DNA of 64,000 nucleotides from Bacillota bacterium (GCA_023391105.1 JAEWBO010000039.1:1-64000), one strand, 5' to 3'. Shown: positions 50,741 through 59,365, counted from the stretch's first letter. Translations and numbers: made by a program. Notes: generated from the sequence alone by a model not told the origin.

Positions 50741-50771
50741 GAGGACGAAAGCAGCAGGCTTCTCGTCCTTT
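50741..50771 (+). terminator. Intrinsic terminator after the gene remnant
   Basis: AGGACGA (50742-50748) pairs with TCGTCCT (50763-50769), then TTTATC. It stands where the terminator of the lost gene would be expected. Confidence 0.8.
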
Positions 50772-50996
50772 TATCATATTTGAAGCTTTGTTAGGAGCTT
50801 TCTACCGATAAATTTATGTATATGACACCGATAATGGCGGGTGACATTCGTCTGTAAAATGAAAATATAAATCAGAATCGTTTGCCATATGGTAACAAAG
50901 ACTTCATATTTTGTTAATATAATATCCTATGTTTTGTTAAATAACGGGACTATACTCTTCTATGGTTTTAAGAAACATTTTAAGGAGGATTTACAG

Positions 50997-51299
50997 ATGA
51001 AGAAGCTAAAGAGTATGGGACTTGTTTTACTGGTCGTGATGTTGGTTGCCGCGTTTGCGGCCTGCGGCAGTGATGATGCAAAGACCTCAGAGACTCCGTC
51101 GTCCATAAACAGCGAGGAAGTCTCCGAAAGCCCGGCAGTGGCGGAGAGCGAAGAACCGGCGGTAAGCCCGGAGGAAAATGCAGAGCCGTCAGATGAGGTA
51201 TCCGAAAGCCCAGCTGCAGCCGAAACCCCGGACGTAGAGGCAAGCGCGGAAGTGCCTGATGCTGACCCAGCTGCAAGCCCGACCGAAAGTGCTGAGTAA
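50997..51299 (+). CDS. Small acidic low-complexity lipoprotein
   Basis: 100 residues. A signal peptide (KKLKS then a hydrophobic run) ends in FAAC with Cys 23; the lipobox is not canonical at -3. The rest is Glu/Ser/Pro/Ala-rich low complexity with repeats of SESPA and EEPAVSPEE, disordered and strongly negative. AAGGAGG lies 8 bp before the ATG; the longer frame from 50889 is not supported. No function can be assigned. It has its own terminator. Confidence 0.72.
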   Translation: MKKLKSMGLVLLVVMLVAAFAACGSDDAKTSETPSSINSEEVSESPAVAESEEPAVSPEENAEPSDEVSESPAAAETPDVEASAEVPDADPAASPTESAE

Positions 51300-51317
51300 G
51301 AAGCAATAACATCAACG

Positions 51318-51346
51318 AAAAGCGGTCTTTATGGCCGCTTTTCTCG
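51318..51346 (+). terminator. Intrinsic terminator of the acidic lipoprotein gene
   Basis: AAAAGCGG pairs with CCGCTTTT across a loop of about 8 nt (51318-51341), followed by CTCGTTT. Confidence 0.8.
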
Positions 51347-51419
51347 TTTAGGTGTAAATATGCCAAAGCAGATAGCGGTTTTATGCTATATTGTATCTGC
51401 TTATCCAGAAGATTTCCGC

Positions 51420-51447
51420 TTGACAACGCTGAACAAATCATTATAAT
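51420..51447 (+). promoter_or_regulatory. Promoter of the ylxM-ffh operon
   Basis: TTGACA (51420-51425) and TATAAT (51442-51447), spacer 16 bp. An inverted repeat, ACTGTAAAG (51451-51459) with CTTTACAGT (51468-51476), covers the expected start site and could be an operator. Confidence 0.8.
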
Positions 51448-51450
51448 AAC

Positions 51451-51476
51451 ACTGTAAAGTATTTAAGCTTTACAGT
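51451..51476. promoter_or_regulatory. Inverted repeat over the ylxM-ffh transcription start
   Basis: Perfect 9-bp arms ACTGTAAAG and CTTTACAGT separated by 8 bp. It resembles the pta-ackA intergenic repeat (39934-39959) in arm sequence but has a different spacer length. Confidence 0.5.
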
Positions 51477-51498
51477 CGTTTTTGCGGGTGGTGCGGTT

Positions 51499-51834
51499 AT
51501 GGAAAAGGATTTTGATACAGTGCTGCTGCTGGATTCATACGCGGGTTTGTTAACACAGAAACAGCAGCGTTTGTGCGACATGTATTACAATCAGGACTAT
51601 TCTTTGGCCGAAATCGCTGAAATTGAGGACACCACGCGGCAGGCTGTGAGAGACGGCATTGCCAAGGCGCGGCAGAAGCTGCTTTGTCTCGAGCAGTGCA
51701 TCAGGCTGAGCAGTCGCCGCGAAAAGACGATGGACGCGTTAAGCCGTGCCCGCACGATGTGCGAAGAGCGGAGCGAATTAAGACAACTGATCGACGAGAT
51801 ATCCGATATATGGGAGAGTTCAGATGGCATTTGA
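51499..51834 (+). CDS. ylxM: YlxM family SRP-associated HTH protein
   Basis: 111 residues. Sigma-70 region-4-like helix-turn-helix: LLTQKQQRLCDMYYNQDYSL then AEIAEIEDTTRQAVRDGI. YlxM (UPF0122) is encoded upstream of ffh in Firmicutes and modulates SRP GTPase activity in streptococci. Its 3' end overlaps ffh by 11 bp. GGGTGGTGCGGTT precedes the ATG. Confidence 0.92.
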   Translation: MEKDFDTVLLLDSYAGLLTQKQQRLCDMYYNQDYSLAEIAEIEDTTRQAVRDGIAKARQKLLCLEQCIRLSSRREKTMDALSRARTMCEERSELRQLIDEISDIWESSDGI

Positions 51835-53143
51835 AGGACTTGCGGAAAAATTACAGCATGTGTTTTCGAAGCTGACCAACCGCGGTAAATTAACCGAGGT
51901 AGAGGTTAAGGCGGCATTGCGCGAGGTAAAGCTCGTGCTGCTCGAAGCCGACGTCAATTTCAAGGTGGTAAAGAGCTTCTTAAACCGCGTGACCGAGCGC
52001 GCCATTGGCGAAGAGGTGTTAAAAAGCTTAACGCCCGGCCAGCAAGTCATCAAAATCGTTCGCGAGGAGCTGGTGAATGAGCTCGGTGAAAAACATGTCG
52101 GTGTGAATTTCGCGTCCAACCCGCCCACCATTGTCATGATGTGCGGTTTGCAGGGCGCGGGCAAAACCACGATGTGCGGCAAGCTCGCGAAGCTATGGAA
52201 AAAAGACGGCCGCAATGTGATGCTTGCGGCGCTCGATATCTACCGTCCGGCGGCGATACGTCAGCTGGAAGTGGTGGCAGAAAAGGCAGGCGCGGCGTTC
52301 TTCTCACAGGGGACGCAGGACCCTGTGAAAACAGCACAGCAGGCCGTAGCCGAAGCCAAAAAGAAGCTGGTCGATGTGCTGATACTTGACACGGCAGGTC
52401 GTCTGCACATTGATGAAGAGATGATGGACGAGGTTAAGCGCATCGCAGCGGCGGTAAATCCGCATGAAAAGCTGCTCGTGGTAGACGCGATGACGGGGCA
52501 GGATGCTGTCAACGCGGCATCGGCGTTTAACGAAAGCCTTGAGCTTAACGGTGTGGTATTAACAAAGCTGGATGGCGACACACGCGGCGGTGCGGCGATA
52601 TCCGTTAAGTCCGTGACGGGCAAGCCCATCAAGTTCGCAGGCGTCGGTGAAAAGCTTGAGGACGTGGAGGTATTTCATCCCGACCGTATGGCGGGGCGCA
52701 TACTTGGTATGGGCGATGTGCTCACGCTGATCGAGAAGGCTGAACAGAATTTTCAGGCTGATAAGGCGGCGGAGCTTGAAAAGAAGCTGAAAAAAGCCGA
52801 GTTTACACTTGAGGACTTTTTGGAGCAGATGGATCAGCTTAAGAACATGGGAAACTTGGGTGATATGCTCTCGATGCTGCCGGGCGGCAGCAAGCTTGGA
52901 AACGTGCAGCTGGACGACAAGCAGATGGCGCGCACCGGAGCGATTATCAAATCCATGACGCCCGAGGAGCGGCGCAAGCCAAATATCATTGGCGGCAGTC
53001 GTAAGAAACGCATTGCCGCAGGCAGCGGCACCAAGGTGCAGGATGTCAACAGACTGCTTACACAATTTGAGCAGATGACAAAGCTCATGAAGAGCATGAC
53101 AGGCAAACGAGGAAGAAAGGGGCTCAAAAACTTTGGATTTTAG
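51824..53143 (+). CDS. ffh: Signal recognition particle protein
   Basis: 439 residues. NG GTPase domain with GLQGAGKTT at 108-116, DTAGRLHIDEE, and TKLDGDTRGGAA; the C-terminal Met-rich M domain (about 325-430) binds signal peptides and SRP RNA and ends with MKSMTGKRGRKG. It brings nascent membrane and secreted proteins to FtsY. The ATG lies inside the ylxM end (coupled translation). The SRP RNA gene is not in this window as far as I can see. Confidence 0.97.
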   Translation: MAFEGLAEKLQHVFSKLTNRGKLTEVEVKAALREVKLVLLEADVNFKVVKSFLNRVTERAIGEEVLKSLTPGQQVIKIVREELVNELGEKHVGVNFASNPPTIVMMCGLQGAGKTTMCGKLAKLWKKDGRNVMLAALDIYRPAAIRQLEVVAEKAGAAFFSQGTQDPVKTAQQAVAEAKKKLVDVLILDTAGRLHIDEEMMDEVKRIAAAVNPHEKLLVVDAMTGQDAVNAASAFNESLELNGVVLTKLDGDTRGGAAISVKSVTGKPIKFAGVGEKLEDVEVFHPDRMAGRILGMGDVLTLIEKAEQNFQADKAAELEKKLKKAEFTLEDFLEQMDQLKNMGNLGDMLSMLPGGSKLGNVQLDDKQMARTGAIIKSMTPEERRKPNIIGGSRKKRIAAGSGTKVQDVNRLLTQFEQMTKLMKSMTGKRGRKGLKNFGF

Positions 53144-53211
53144 ACCATAAGTCGCAGCCAAAGTGTTTATAAAAGCCCGTTCTGATACACATTAAATTTT
53201 TGGAGGAAATT

Positions 53212-53451
53212 ATGGCGGTAAAAATCAGACTGAAGAGAATCGGTGCGAAGAAGAAGCCTTTCTACAGAATCGTTGTCGCGGATGCGCGTGCTCCCCGTGA
53301 TGGTCGTTTTGTGGAAGAGATCGGCAACTATGATCCGATGACCAAAAAGCTCGTGGTTGACGGCGACAAGGCCGTGGATTGGATTAAAAACGGTGCGCAG
53401 CCTACCGAAACAGTCAGGTCGCTTCTCAAGAAAAACGGCGTCTTGAAATAG
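53212..53451 (+). CDS. rpsP: 30S ribosomal protein S16
   Basis: 79 residues, complete bS16: AVKIRLKRIGAKKKPFYRIV at the start, RDGRFVEEIGNYDP in the middle. GGAGG lies 5 bp before ATG 53212; an upstream in-frame ATG at 53200 precedes the ribosome site and is not the start. Leads rpsP-khpA-rimM-trmD. Confidence 0.97.
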   Translation: MAVKIRLKRIGAKKKPFYRIVVADARAPRDGRFVEEIGNYDPMTKKLVVDGDKAVDWIKNGAQPTETVRSLLKKNGVLK

Positions 53452-53460
53452 GTGATGAAT

Positions 53461-53697
53461 ATGCTTGAGCTGGTTAAATACGTAGCCGAGTCGTTGGTTG
53501 ACAACCCGTCTGAGGTAAAGGTCAAGCAAGTCGAGGGCGACAAAACCATTGTGCTCGAACTCAGCGTGGCTCGTGTGGATATGGGCAAGGTGATCGGCAA
53601 ACAGGGCCGCATTGCCAAGGCCATCCGCACTGTGGTCAAGGCGGCTTCTGCAAAGTCACGTAAAAAATACGTAGTCGAGATTGTGGAGCATGATTGA
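53461..53697 (+). CDS. khpA: KH-domain RNA-binding protein KhpA
   Basis: 78 residues. It begins MLELVKYVAESLVDNP as usual and has the KH loop VIGKQGRIAKAI. KhpA works with KhpB in RNA binding and cell-shape control in Firmicutes. I chose ATG 53461, with AGGTGAT 5 bp upstream at the rpsP stop; GTG 53452 and ATG 53455 are also in frame. Overlaps rimM by 8 bp. Confidence 0.94.
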   Translation: MLELVKYVAESLVDNPSEVKVKQVEGDKTIVLELSVARVDMGKVIGKQGRIAKAIRTVVKAASAKSRKKYVVEIVEHD

Positions 53698-54202
53698 AAT
53701 TGCACGCGTTCTAAAGCCGCACGGTATTCGGGGAGACTTAAAGGTCAGGCTGTTTTCGGAAAACCTGGACGCCTTTGCCGAGCGCGGCTTTGCCTATATC
53801 AAAAAGGACAGCGACTATCAGCGCACCGCTTATACGGCGGTGCGTATTGACGCGCCCTTCGTTTATGTACACTTTGACGGTGTGGACTCAAGAAATGACG
53901 CGGAAATGCTGACAGGCGCCACGCTTTATCTGCGCAGGGATGACTTTGACGCACCTGACGAGGGAGAGCACTACGTGATCGACCTCATCGGCCTGAAGCT
54001 CGTTGATGACGAAGGCAATGAGCTAGGATCCCTCAAAGAGATATTACAGCATGGCGCGGCAGACGTTTATGTGGTGGGCGGCAAAAGGAGCTTCATGTTT
54101 CCTGCGCTTAAGCGCGTGATACTCAATATTGATGTGGGAAAGGGTTTGATATGCGTGAGCGCTGCGGCGCTGGCCGAGGTGGCCGTCTATGACGACATAT
54201 AA
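53690..54202 (+). CDS. rimM: Ribosome maturation factor RimM
   Basis: 170 residues. The N-terminal RimM domain starts IEIARVLKPHGIRGDLKV; the C-terminal PRC barrel includes YYVIDLIG-type sequence (HYVIDLIGLKLVDDEG). It assists 30S head assembly with S19. ATG 53690 is inside the khpA end; the ribosome site is poor, so coupling is likely. Its end overlaps trmD by 14 bp. Confidence 0.95.
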   Translation: MIEIARVLKPHGIRGDLKVRLFSENLDAFAERGFAYIKKDSDYQRTAYTAVRIDAPFVYVHFDGVDSRNDAEMLTGATLYLRRDDFDAPDEGEHYVIDLIGLKLVDDEGNELGSLKEILQHGAADVYVVGGKRSFMFPALKRVILNIDVGKGLICVSAAALAEVAVYDDI

Positions 54203-54923
54203 CATATTGACGCTGTTCCCAGAGATGTTCGAGTCGGTCTGCGCGGCCAGCATATGGGCGCGCGCTATCAAAGCGGGGCATATCGCGGTCAATACGGTAA
54301 ACATTCGTGACTGGGCGACGGACAAGCACAATCGGGCTGACGACTATCCTTTGGGGGGCGGCGTGGGCATGGTGATGAAGCCTGAGCCTGTGGACGCATG
54401 CTTCAAGGAAGTAATAAGCGGCTGTGAAGCCCCTTCTATCAACATCTATATGTCGCCCTGCGGCAAAACACTGTCGCATTCGCTTGTCACGGAGCTGGCT
54501 CAATACCAAAGCCTCAATATCCTCTGCGGCCATTACGAAGGTGTGGACGCGCGTGTGTTGCGGCGTCACATCGATCTTGAGGTGTCCATTGGGGATTATG
54601 TATTAACAGGTGGCGAGCTTGCGGCCATGGTGCTCATCGATGCGTGCATCCGTCACGTAGACGGCGTGCTGGGCAATGGTGAGTCGGCGGTGGGAGAATC
54701 GTTTGCTAATGCGCTGCTCGAATATCCGCAGTATACGCGCCCTGCCGTTTACGACGGCGAAGCGGTGCCCGAGGTACTGCTGTCCGGCCATCACGCCAAT
54801 GTGGACGCATACAGGCGGCGCATGTCGCTAAAAGAAACGGCTTTTCGGCGCCCAGACCTGCTTTCCAAGGCGCGGCTCACACAAAAGGATATCGACATCA
54901 TCACAAGCCAAGACGACGAGTAG
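54189..54923 (+). CDS. trmD: tRNA (guanine(37)-N1)-methyltransferase
   Basis: 244 residues. SPOUT-fold enzyme that makes m1G37, preventing +1 frameshifts. Signatures: NILTLFPEMF, YPLGGGVGMVMKPEPV, LCGHYEGVDARV, and the knot SIGDYVLTGGELAAMV. It overlaps rimM. rplS, which normally follows in this cluster, is not here; a terminator comes at once. Confidence 0.97.
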   Translation: MTTYNILTLFPEMFESVCAASIWARAIKAGHIAVNTVNIRDWATDKHNRADDYPLGGGVGMVMKPEPVDACFKEVISGCEAPSINIYMSPCGKTLSHSLVTELAQYQSLNILCGHYEGVDARVLRRHIDLEVSIGDYVLTGGELAAMVLIDACIRHVDGVLGNGESAVGESFANALLEYPQYTRPAVYDGEAVPEVLLSGHHANVDAYRRRMSLKETAFRRPDLLSKARLTQKDIDIITSQDDE

Positions 54924-54943
54924 CCCGCGCAAGCGGGTTTTTT
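54924..54943 (+). terminator. Intrinsic terminator of rpsP-khpA-rimM-trmD
   Basis: CCCGC (54924-54928) pairs with GCGGG (54933-54937) with loop GCAA, then TTTTTT. Confidence 0.88.
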
Positions 54944-54996
54944 AAATACGGGATAGATGAGAGCCGAGTTCCCGTAATCAATGAGACAACGATGTG

Positions 54997-55125
54997 ATGC
55001 TGATCGCATTTATTGTATATGCTGCAAACAAAAGCACCATTCGTATAAGCAAATACCTGTCATTAATAAATGAAGCCGTTTGTACTGACAACAATATAGA
55101 AATAGAGTCACTAAAAGAGCATTGA
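54997..55125 (+). CDS. Possible 42-residue protein or gene remnant
   Basis: The frame reads LIAFIVYAANKSTIRISKYL, LSLINEAVCTDNNIEI and ESLKEH, and its stop is in the left arm of a strong terminator (55114-55147), a common gene-end layout. There is no good ribosome site before ATG 54997, and the complementary strand is open too. It may be the end of a decayed gene. Family unknown. Confidence 0.25.
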   Translation: MLIAFIVYAANKSTIRISKYLSLINEAVCTDNNIEIESLKEH

Positions 55126-55147
55126 TTCAATCGGTGCTCTTTTTTTA
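55114..55147 (+). terminator. Intrinsic terminator before the flippase gene
   Basis: AAGAGCA (55115-55121) pairs with TGCTCTT (55135-55141), then a run of T. AAAA before the left arm makes it possibly bidirectional. Confidence 0.75.
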
Positions 55148-55210
55148 CGTTTTTTTCAACCAATCATCCACATATACATAATTAATGTTTCTTATACAGG
55201 ATGGTTGCGG

Positions 55211-56746
55211 ATGAAAAGAAGCTTTGTTAAGAATACCTTCATTCTAACGCTGACCTCGCAGCTATTGAGGATTATCGGCATATTTCTTATGGCCTACATG
55301 TCGGGAAAAATCGGTGAGGAGGGTGTCGGGCTCTACCAGCTCATTATGTCCATTTATATGCTGGCGGCTACGCTCGCGTCTTCGGGTATCGGCATTGCGG
55401 TGTCCCGGCTCACTGCGGAAGCTGTGGGCAAAAGCGGCGGCAGGTCAACATCCAACGTGCTGCGAAGGGCTGTTGCGCTAAGCCTGCTGCTGGGCGCGTT
55501 GTTCGGCATCATCCTCTTCTTGTTATCCGATGCCATCGGTGCCAAATGGCTGGGTGACGCACGTACGGTCTTGTCTGTGAAAGCGCTCGCGCCGGGGCTG
55601 CCATTCATGGCGTTAACGTCATGTTTGCAGGGCTATTTCTATGGCATGAGAAAGGTGTTAAAGCCCGCGGGGCAGATGATGTTTGAGCAGTTGTTGCGCA
55701 TCATGCTCATCATGCTGATATTGGAGGCGTTTTTGCCCAAGGGCCTTGAGTATGCGTGTTTCGCGATCATTCTTTCCTGCATGATATCCGAAGCACTGTC
55801 TTGCTGCTTCGGCTTTATCCTTTATATGATCGACAAGCGTCAAAGCGGCCTTGCGGTGGTTAACGAAAAAGACATGACAAAAAAGATTGTTCATATATCG
55901 CTGCCCATCGCCATCAGCTCATACATTCGCATGGGGTTGAGAACGGCGGAGAACACAATGATTCCCGCGGGTCTTCGAAAGTTCGGCGCAAGCAGCAAGG
56001 AAGCCCTCTCGCAGTTCGGGCAGATTGGCATGGTGATGCCGATTATATTCTTTCCATGCGGTATACTCGCGGCGGTCGGCACGCTGCTGATCCCTGAGGT
56101 GTCCGAAGCGCATGCCATCAAGAACCTGAAAAGAGTGCAGTACATATTCGCCAATGTGTTTCAAAACACAATTATATTGGCGGTATTGTTTTGCGGTATA
56201 TTCGTGGCATTTGCCACGGATTTTGGGCTTCTTATCTATCAAAGCACAGATATCGCGCGTTTGCTGATGGCGCTTGCGCCGTTGGTGCCGCTTATATACC
56301 TTGATTTTATTGTCGACTCCATGCTCAATGGGCTCAATCAGCAGTTTCAGACGCTCAAAATCAATATTCTAGATTCTGTGCTGCGTATCGTATTGATATT
56401 CTTTTTGGTGCCCAAATTCGGTTTAACCGCGTATATCGTGATACTGTACGTGAGCGCATTTTTAAACGGTACACTAAGCATTCGGCGTTTGCTGATTGCG
56501 AGCCAGACGCGGATACGCTTCGCGGACTGGATAATAAAGCCGTTGCTCAGTGTCGCTGCATCCGCCGTCTTCGTCAGGCTGTTATTCCAATTCATTATGG
56601 GCGGCAGCGCTATAACCGCCTGGAATTTGACACTCAAAATCACACTGACGATCGCTGTCTACATTCTGCTCTTATTCGTCACGCAATGTCTCGACAGAGA
56701 TGATGTGAGATGGTTCAAACACATGATAAAAGGGATGAGAAGATAG
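55211..56746 (+). CDS. SpoVB/MurJ-like polysaccharide flippase
   Basis: 511 residues with about 14 membrane helices; MOP superfamily (MVF/SpoVB branch). TLTSQLLRIIGIFLMAYMSG at the N-terminus, and GEEGVGLYQLIMSIYMLA followed by GIGIAVSRLTAE are close to SpoVB-type proteins, which move lipid-linked cell-wall precursors and act in cortex synthesis in Bacillus. It could also serve as a vegetative lipid II flippase. ATG 55211 is preceded by GGATGGTTGCGG, a moderate ribosome site. Confidence 0.88.
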   Translation: MKRSFVKNTFILTLTSQLLRIIGIFLMAYMSGKIGEEGVGLYQLIMSIYMLAATLASSGIGIAVSRLTAEAVGKSGGRSTSNVLRRAVALSLLLGALFGIILFLLSDAIGAKWLGDARTVLSVKALAPGLPFMALTSCLQGYFYGMRKVLKPAGQMMFEQLLRIMLIMLILEAFLPKGLEYACFAIILSCMISEALSCCFGFILYMIDKRQSGLAVVNEKDMTKKIVHISLPIAISSYIRMGLRTAENTMIPAGLRKFGASSKEALSQFGQIGMVMPIIFFPCGILAAVGTLLIPEVSEAHAIKNLKRVQYIFANVFQNTIILAVLFCGIFVAFATDFGLLIYQSTDIARLLMALAPLVPLIYLDFIVDSMLNGLNQQFQTLKINILDSVLRIVLIFFLVPKFGLTAYIVILYVSAFLNGTLSIRRLLIASQTRIRFADWIIKPLLSVAASAVFVRLLFQFIMGGSAITAWNLTLKITLTIAVYILLLFVTQCLDRDDVRWFKHMIKGMRR

Positions 56747-56792
56747 GGGGCATATACAACGGTATTTGCAGCTGTGTTCACGCCTGATAGTC

Positions 56793-56822
56793 TTGAGAGT
56801 ATATGGTGCTTTGTGGTACAAT
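56793..56822 (+). promoter_or_regulatory. Promoter of the SRPBCC gene
   Basis: TTGAGA (56793-56798) and TACAAT (56817-56822) with an 18-bp spacer, 25 bp before the ATG. Confidence 0.6.
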
Positions 56823-56847
56823 TTAAAAAACGGTTTGCGAGGCCGTA

Positions 56848-57306
56848 ATGTCAATAAGAGAAGTATGTATATCATCTGTGTTTCAGGCCGATGCCGATGA
56901 AATATGGGATAAGCTGCAGCAACTCAGCACCCTGCAATATATTGCGGCGCCGTTTGCGACGTTTGCGCCGCTTGAAGAAGCGGAATTGGTCTGGCGCGAG
57001 GGCCAGACCTCATCGTTTAAGTTTAAATTGTTTGGGCTCGTGTCCTTTGGCACACACACGATTAACGTTCTGGAATTTGATAAGCCCACACTGACCGTTT
57101 ATACGAACGAAGCTAATAAATGGGTGCCAGTGTGGAACCATAAGATATGGCTTGAACGGATCGATGACAAAGCTGTGAAATATACCGATGAAGTGCAGCT
57201 CGATGCTGGCTGGAAAACGATTTTCGTTTATTGGTGGAGTCAGATATTTTACAGGCATCGGCAGAAAAAATGGAGGAAGCTTTTAAGAGCGTATAATACG
57301 AAATGA
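56848..57306 (+). CDS. SRPBCC (START-like) domain protein
   Basis: 152 residues. It begins with a strand (REVCISSVFQADADEIWDKL) followed by two helices and a series of strands, the SRPBCC ligand-pocket pattern, with a final long basic helix. Such proteins bind hydrophobic ligands or act as cyclases; nothing indicates which. GAGGCC precedes the ATG. The deoB gene follows after 62 bp without a clear terminator. Confidence 0.75.
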   Translation: MSIREVCISSVFQADADEIWDKLQQLSTLQYIAAPFATFAPLEEAELVWREGQTSSFKFKLFGLVSFGTHTINVLEFDKPTLTVYTNEANKWVPVWNHKIWLERIDDKAVKYTDEVQLDAGWKTIFVYWWSQIFYRHRQKKWRKLLRAYNTK

Positions 57307-57368
57307 GAAATCAATTGCTTAATACGCTTGCAGCGCTGCCGAAAGACGCATAATAAAAGGAGATGGCT

Positions 57369-58541
57369 ATGGCAAAATTTATAATCGTTGTGATGGACAG
57401 CGTGGGTGCGGGAGAAATGCCCGATGCCGCGCGCTTCGGAGACGAAGGATCGGACACGCTCGGGCACATCATTGAAGCGTATCCCGATATCATACTTGAT
57501 AACCTGTCAAGGCTCGGTTTGTGCAAAATAAAGAATCTGAAGTGTGACGGCCCTGTCATGGGCACCTATGGCAAGGCGGCAGAGCTGTTCGCGGGCAAAG
57601 ATACCACGGGCGGTCATTTTGAGATCAGCGGTCTCATTATGGACAAGCCGTTTCCCACATTTACTGACGGCTTTCCCAAAGACTTTATGGAACAGTTTGA
57701 GAAAGCCATCGGCCGCGGTACGCTGGGCAACTATGCCGCTTCGGGCACAGAAATCATCAAGCAGCTGGGTGCGGAGCATGTGAAGACGGGTAAAATCATT
57801 GTATATACATCGGCAGACAGCGTGTTTCAGATTGCGGCGCATGAGGAAGTCGTGCCGCTGAGTGAGTTGTACGCGATATGTGAAACGGCAAGAAGCATGC
57901 TGGTGGGAGATCTGGGTGTGGGCCGCGTGATTGCGCGCCCGTTTATTGGGGAGGAAGGGCATTTTGAGCGCACCAAGAACCGCCGCGATTTTTCGTTTGA
58001 GCCCCCGGGCGAGACGATACTCACCGCAGTGAAAAGCGCGGGGCTGGAGGTTGTGGGCATCGGCAAAATCGAAGATATATTCGCGGGTGTCGGTCTCACG
58101 CAGAGAAACCATACGCGCGACAACGATTCGGGCATCACCGCCACCGTAGATGCGATCAAAGCTGATTTTGACGGACTGGTGTTCACCAACCTTGTGGACT
58201 TTGATATGCTTTACGGCCATAGAAATAACGTGCAGGGCTACAAAGAAGCGCTGGAAGCACTGGATGCGCGGGTGCCGGAGATAATGGACGCGCTGCGACC
58301 GGAAGACATTGTCGTTTTTACAGCGGATCACGGCTGCGACCCGACCACGGCCAGCACCGACCATTCGCGAGAATACATACCGATACTCGCTTTCGGCAAC
58401 ACGGTGAAGGCGGGAACGGATATCGGCGTGCGCTCGACCTTTGCGGATATCGCCGCGACGGCAGCAGAGTTTTTTGCCCTCAAAGATTGGCATGTGGGCA
58501 CATCGTTTTTAAAAGAAATGACAGGAGGACTCAAGAAATGA
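57369..58541 (+). CDS. deoB: Phosphopentomutase
   Basis: 390 residues. Interconverts (deoxy)ribose 1- and 5-phosphates in nucleoside salvage. Alkaline-phosphatase-like metal enzyme: VVMDSVGAGEMPDA at the start (metal Asp), KDTTGGHFEISG (nucleophile Thr region), and FTADHGCDPTT near the end. AAGGAG lies 6 bp before ATG 57369; ATG 57363 would be too close. punA starts in its stop codon. Confidence 0.96.
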   Translation: MAKFIIVVMDSVGAGEMPDAARFGDEGSDTLGHIIEAYPDIILDNLSRLGLCKIKNLKCDGPVMGTYGKAAELFAGKDTTGGHFEISGLIMDKPFPTFTDGFPKDFMEQFEKAIGRGTLGNYAASGTEIIKQLGAEHVKTGKIIVYTSADSVFQIAAHEEVVPLSELYAICETARSMLVGDLGVGRVIARPFIGEEGHFERTKNRRDFSFEPPGETILTAVKSAGLEVVGIGKIEDIFAGVGLTQRNHTRDNDSGITATVDAIKADFDGLVFTNLVDFDMLYGHRNNVQGYKEALEALDARVPEIMDALRPEDIVVFTADHGCDPTTASTDHSREYIPILAFGNTVKAGTDIGVRSTFADIAATAAEFFALKDWHVGTSFLKEMTGGLKK

Positions 58542-59365
58542 CGACACAAAGAATATATTTTGCGTGTGAAAAGCTAAGAGAACATACGGATCAGCGCCCC
58601 GAGCTTTGCGTGGTGCTGGGCAGCGGCCTTGGCGCTTATGCGGACACACTGGAAGATGCGCAGGCAGTCGATTATGCGGCGATACCCACCTTCCCGGTAT
58701 CCACCGTGCAAGGGCACGCGGGCCGTTTGGTTTTCGGTAAGAAGCATGGCGTCAGCGTCGTTTGCATGCAGGGACGTTTCCACTGCTATGAGGGATATAC
58801 GGCTGCGGAGACGGTGATACCGCTGCGCGCGCTCATCAGGCTTGGCATCAAAAAGCTGCTGATCACCAACGCGGCAGGAGGCGTGAACACGGGCTTTAAG
58901 CCGGGCGACATCATGATCATAGAGGATCATATCAACTTCACGTTCTTAAATCCGCTCACAGGGCCCAACATGGACGATTTTGGCCCGCGCTTTCCCGATA
59001 TGTCCTACGCCTATGACAATCAGCTGATACAGGCGCTCAAGGATTCGGCAGCAAGCCACGGCATCGATATCAAGACAGGCGTTTATGCGATGATGTCAGG
59101 CCCGTCATATGAGTCTCCCGCTGAAATCAGGGCGTTGCGTACGCTGGGCGCGGATGCCGTCGGCATGTCATCTGTGCCGGAAATTATTGCGGCGGCGCAC
59201 GCGGGTGTGAAATCGGCGGCGCTTTCCTGCATCACCAATATGGCGGCAGGCATACTCGATCAGCCGCTTAACCACGAAGAAGTCATGGAAACGGGACGCA
59301 TCGCGGCAAGCCGCATTCAAACGGTGATTAATGGATTTATTGAACGTTTAGCGACCGACAAGTAA
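58538..59365 (+). CDS. punA: Purine nucleoside phosphorylase
   Basis: 275 residues. Trimeric type PNP that splits inosine and guanosine with phosphate; the ribose 1-phosphate feeds DeoB. Phosphate loop VVLGSGLGAYAD, GRFHCYEGYTA, NAAGGVNTGFKPGD and the base-site YAMMSGPSYESPAEIR are present. AGGAGG precedes ATG 58538, which overlaps the deoB stop. A small membrane protein follows after 3 bp. Confidence 0.95.
   Translation: MTTQRIYFACEKLREHTDQRPELCVVLGSGLGAYADTLEDAQAVDYAAIPTFPVSTVQGHAGRLVFGKKHGVSVVCMQGRFHCYEGYTAAETVIPLRALIRLGIKKLLITNAAGGVNTGFKPGDIMIIEDHINFTFLNPLTGPNMDDFGPRFPDMSYAYDNQLIQALKDSAASHGIDIKTGVYAMMSGPSYESPAEIRALRTLGADAVGMSSVPEIIAAAHAGVKSAALSCITNMAAGILDQPLNHEEVMETGRIAASRIQTVINGFIERLATDK

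Larger units (their letters stand above)
50587..50996. other. Intergenic region with two terminators and a gene remnant
   Basis: 410 bp: the ftsY terminator (50602-50626), a short coding-like stretch ending at TAG 50724-50726, a second terminator (50741-50771), then about 200 bp of AT-rich sequence leading to the AAGGAGG of the next gene. No complete gene is visible. Confidence 0.6.
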
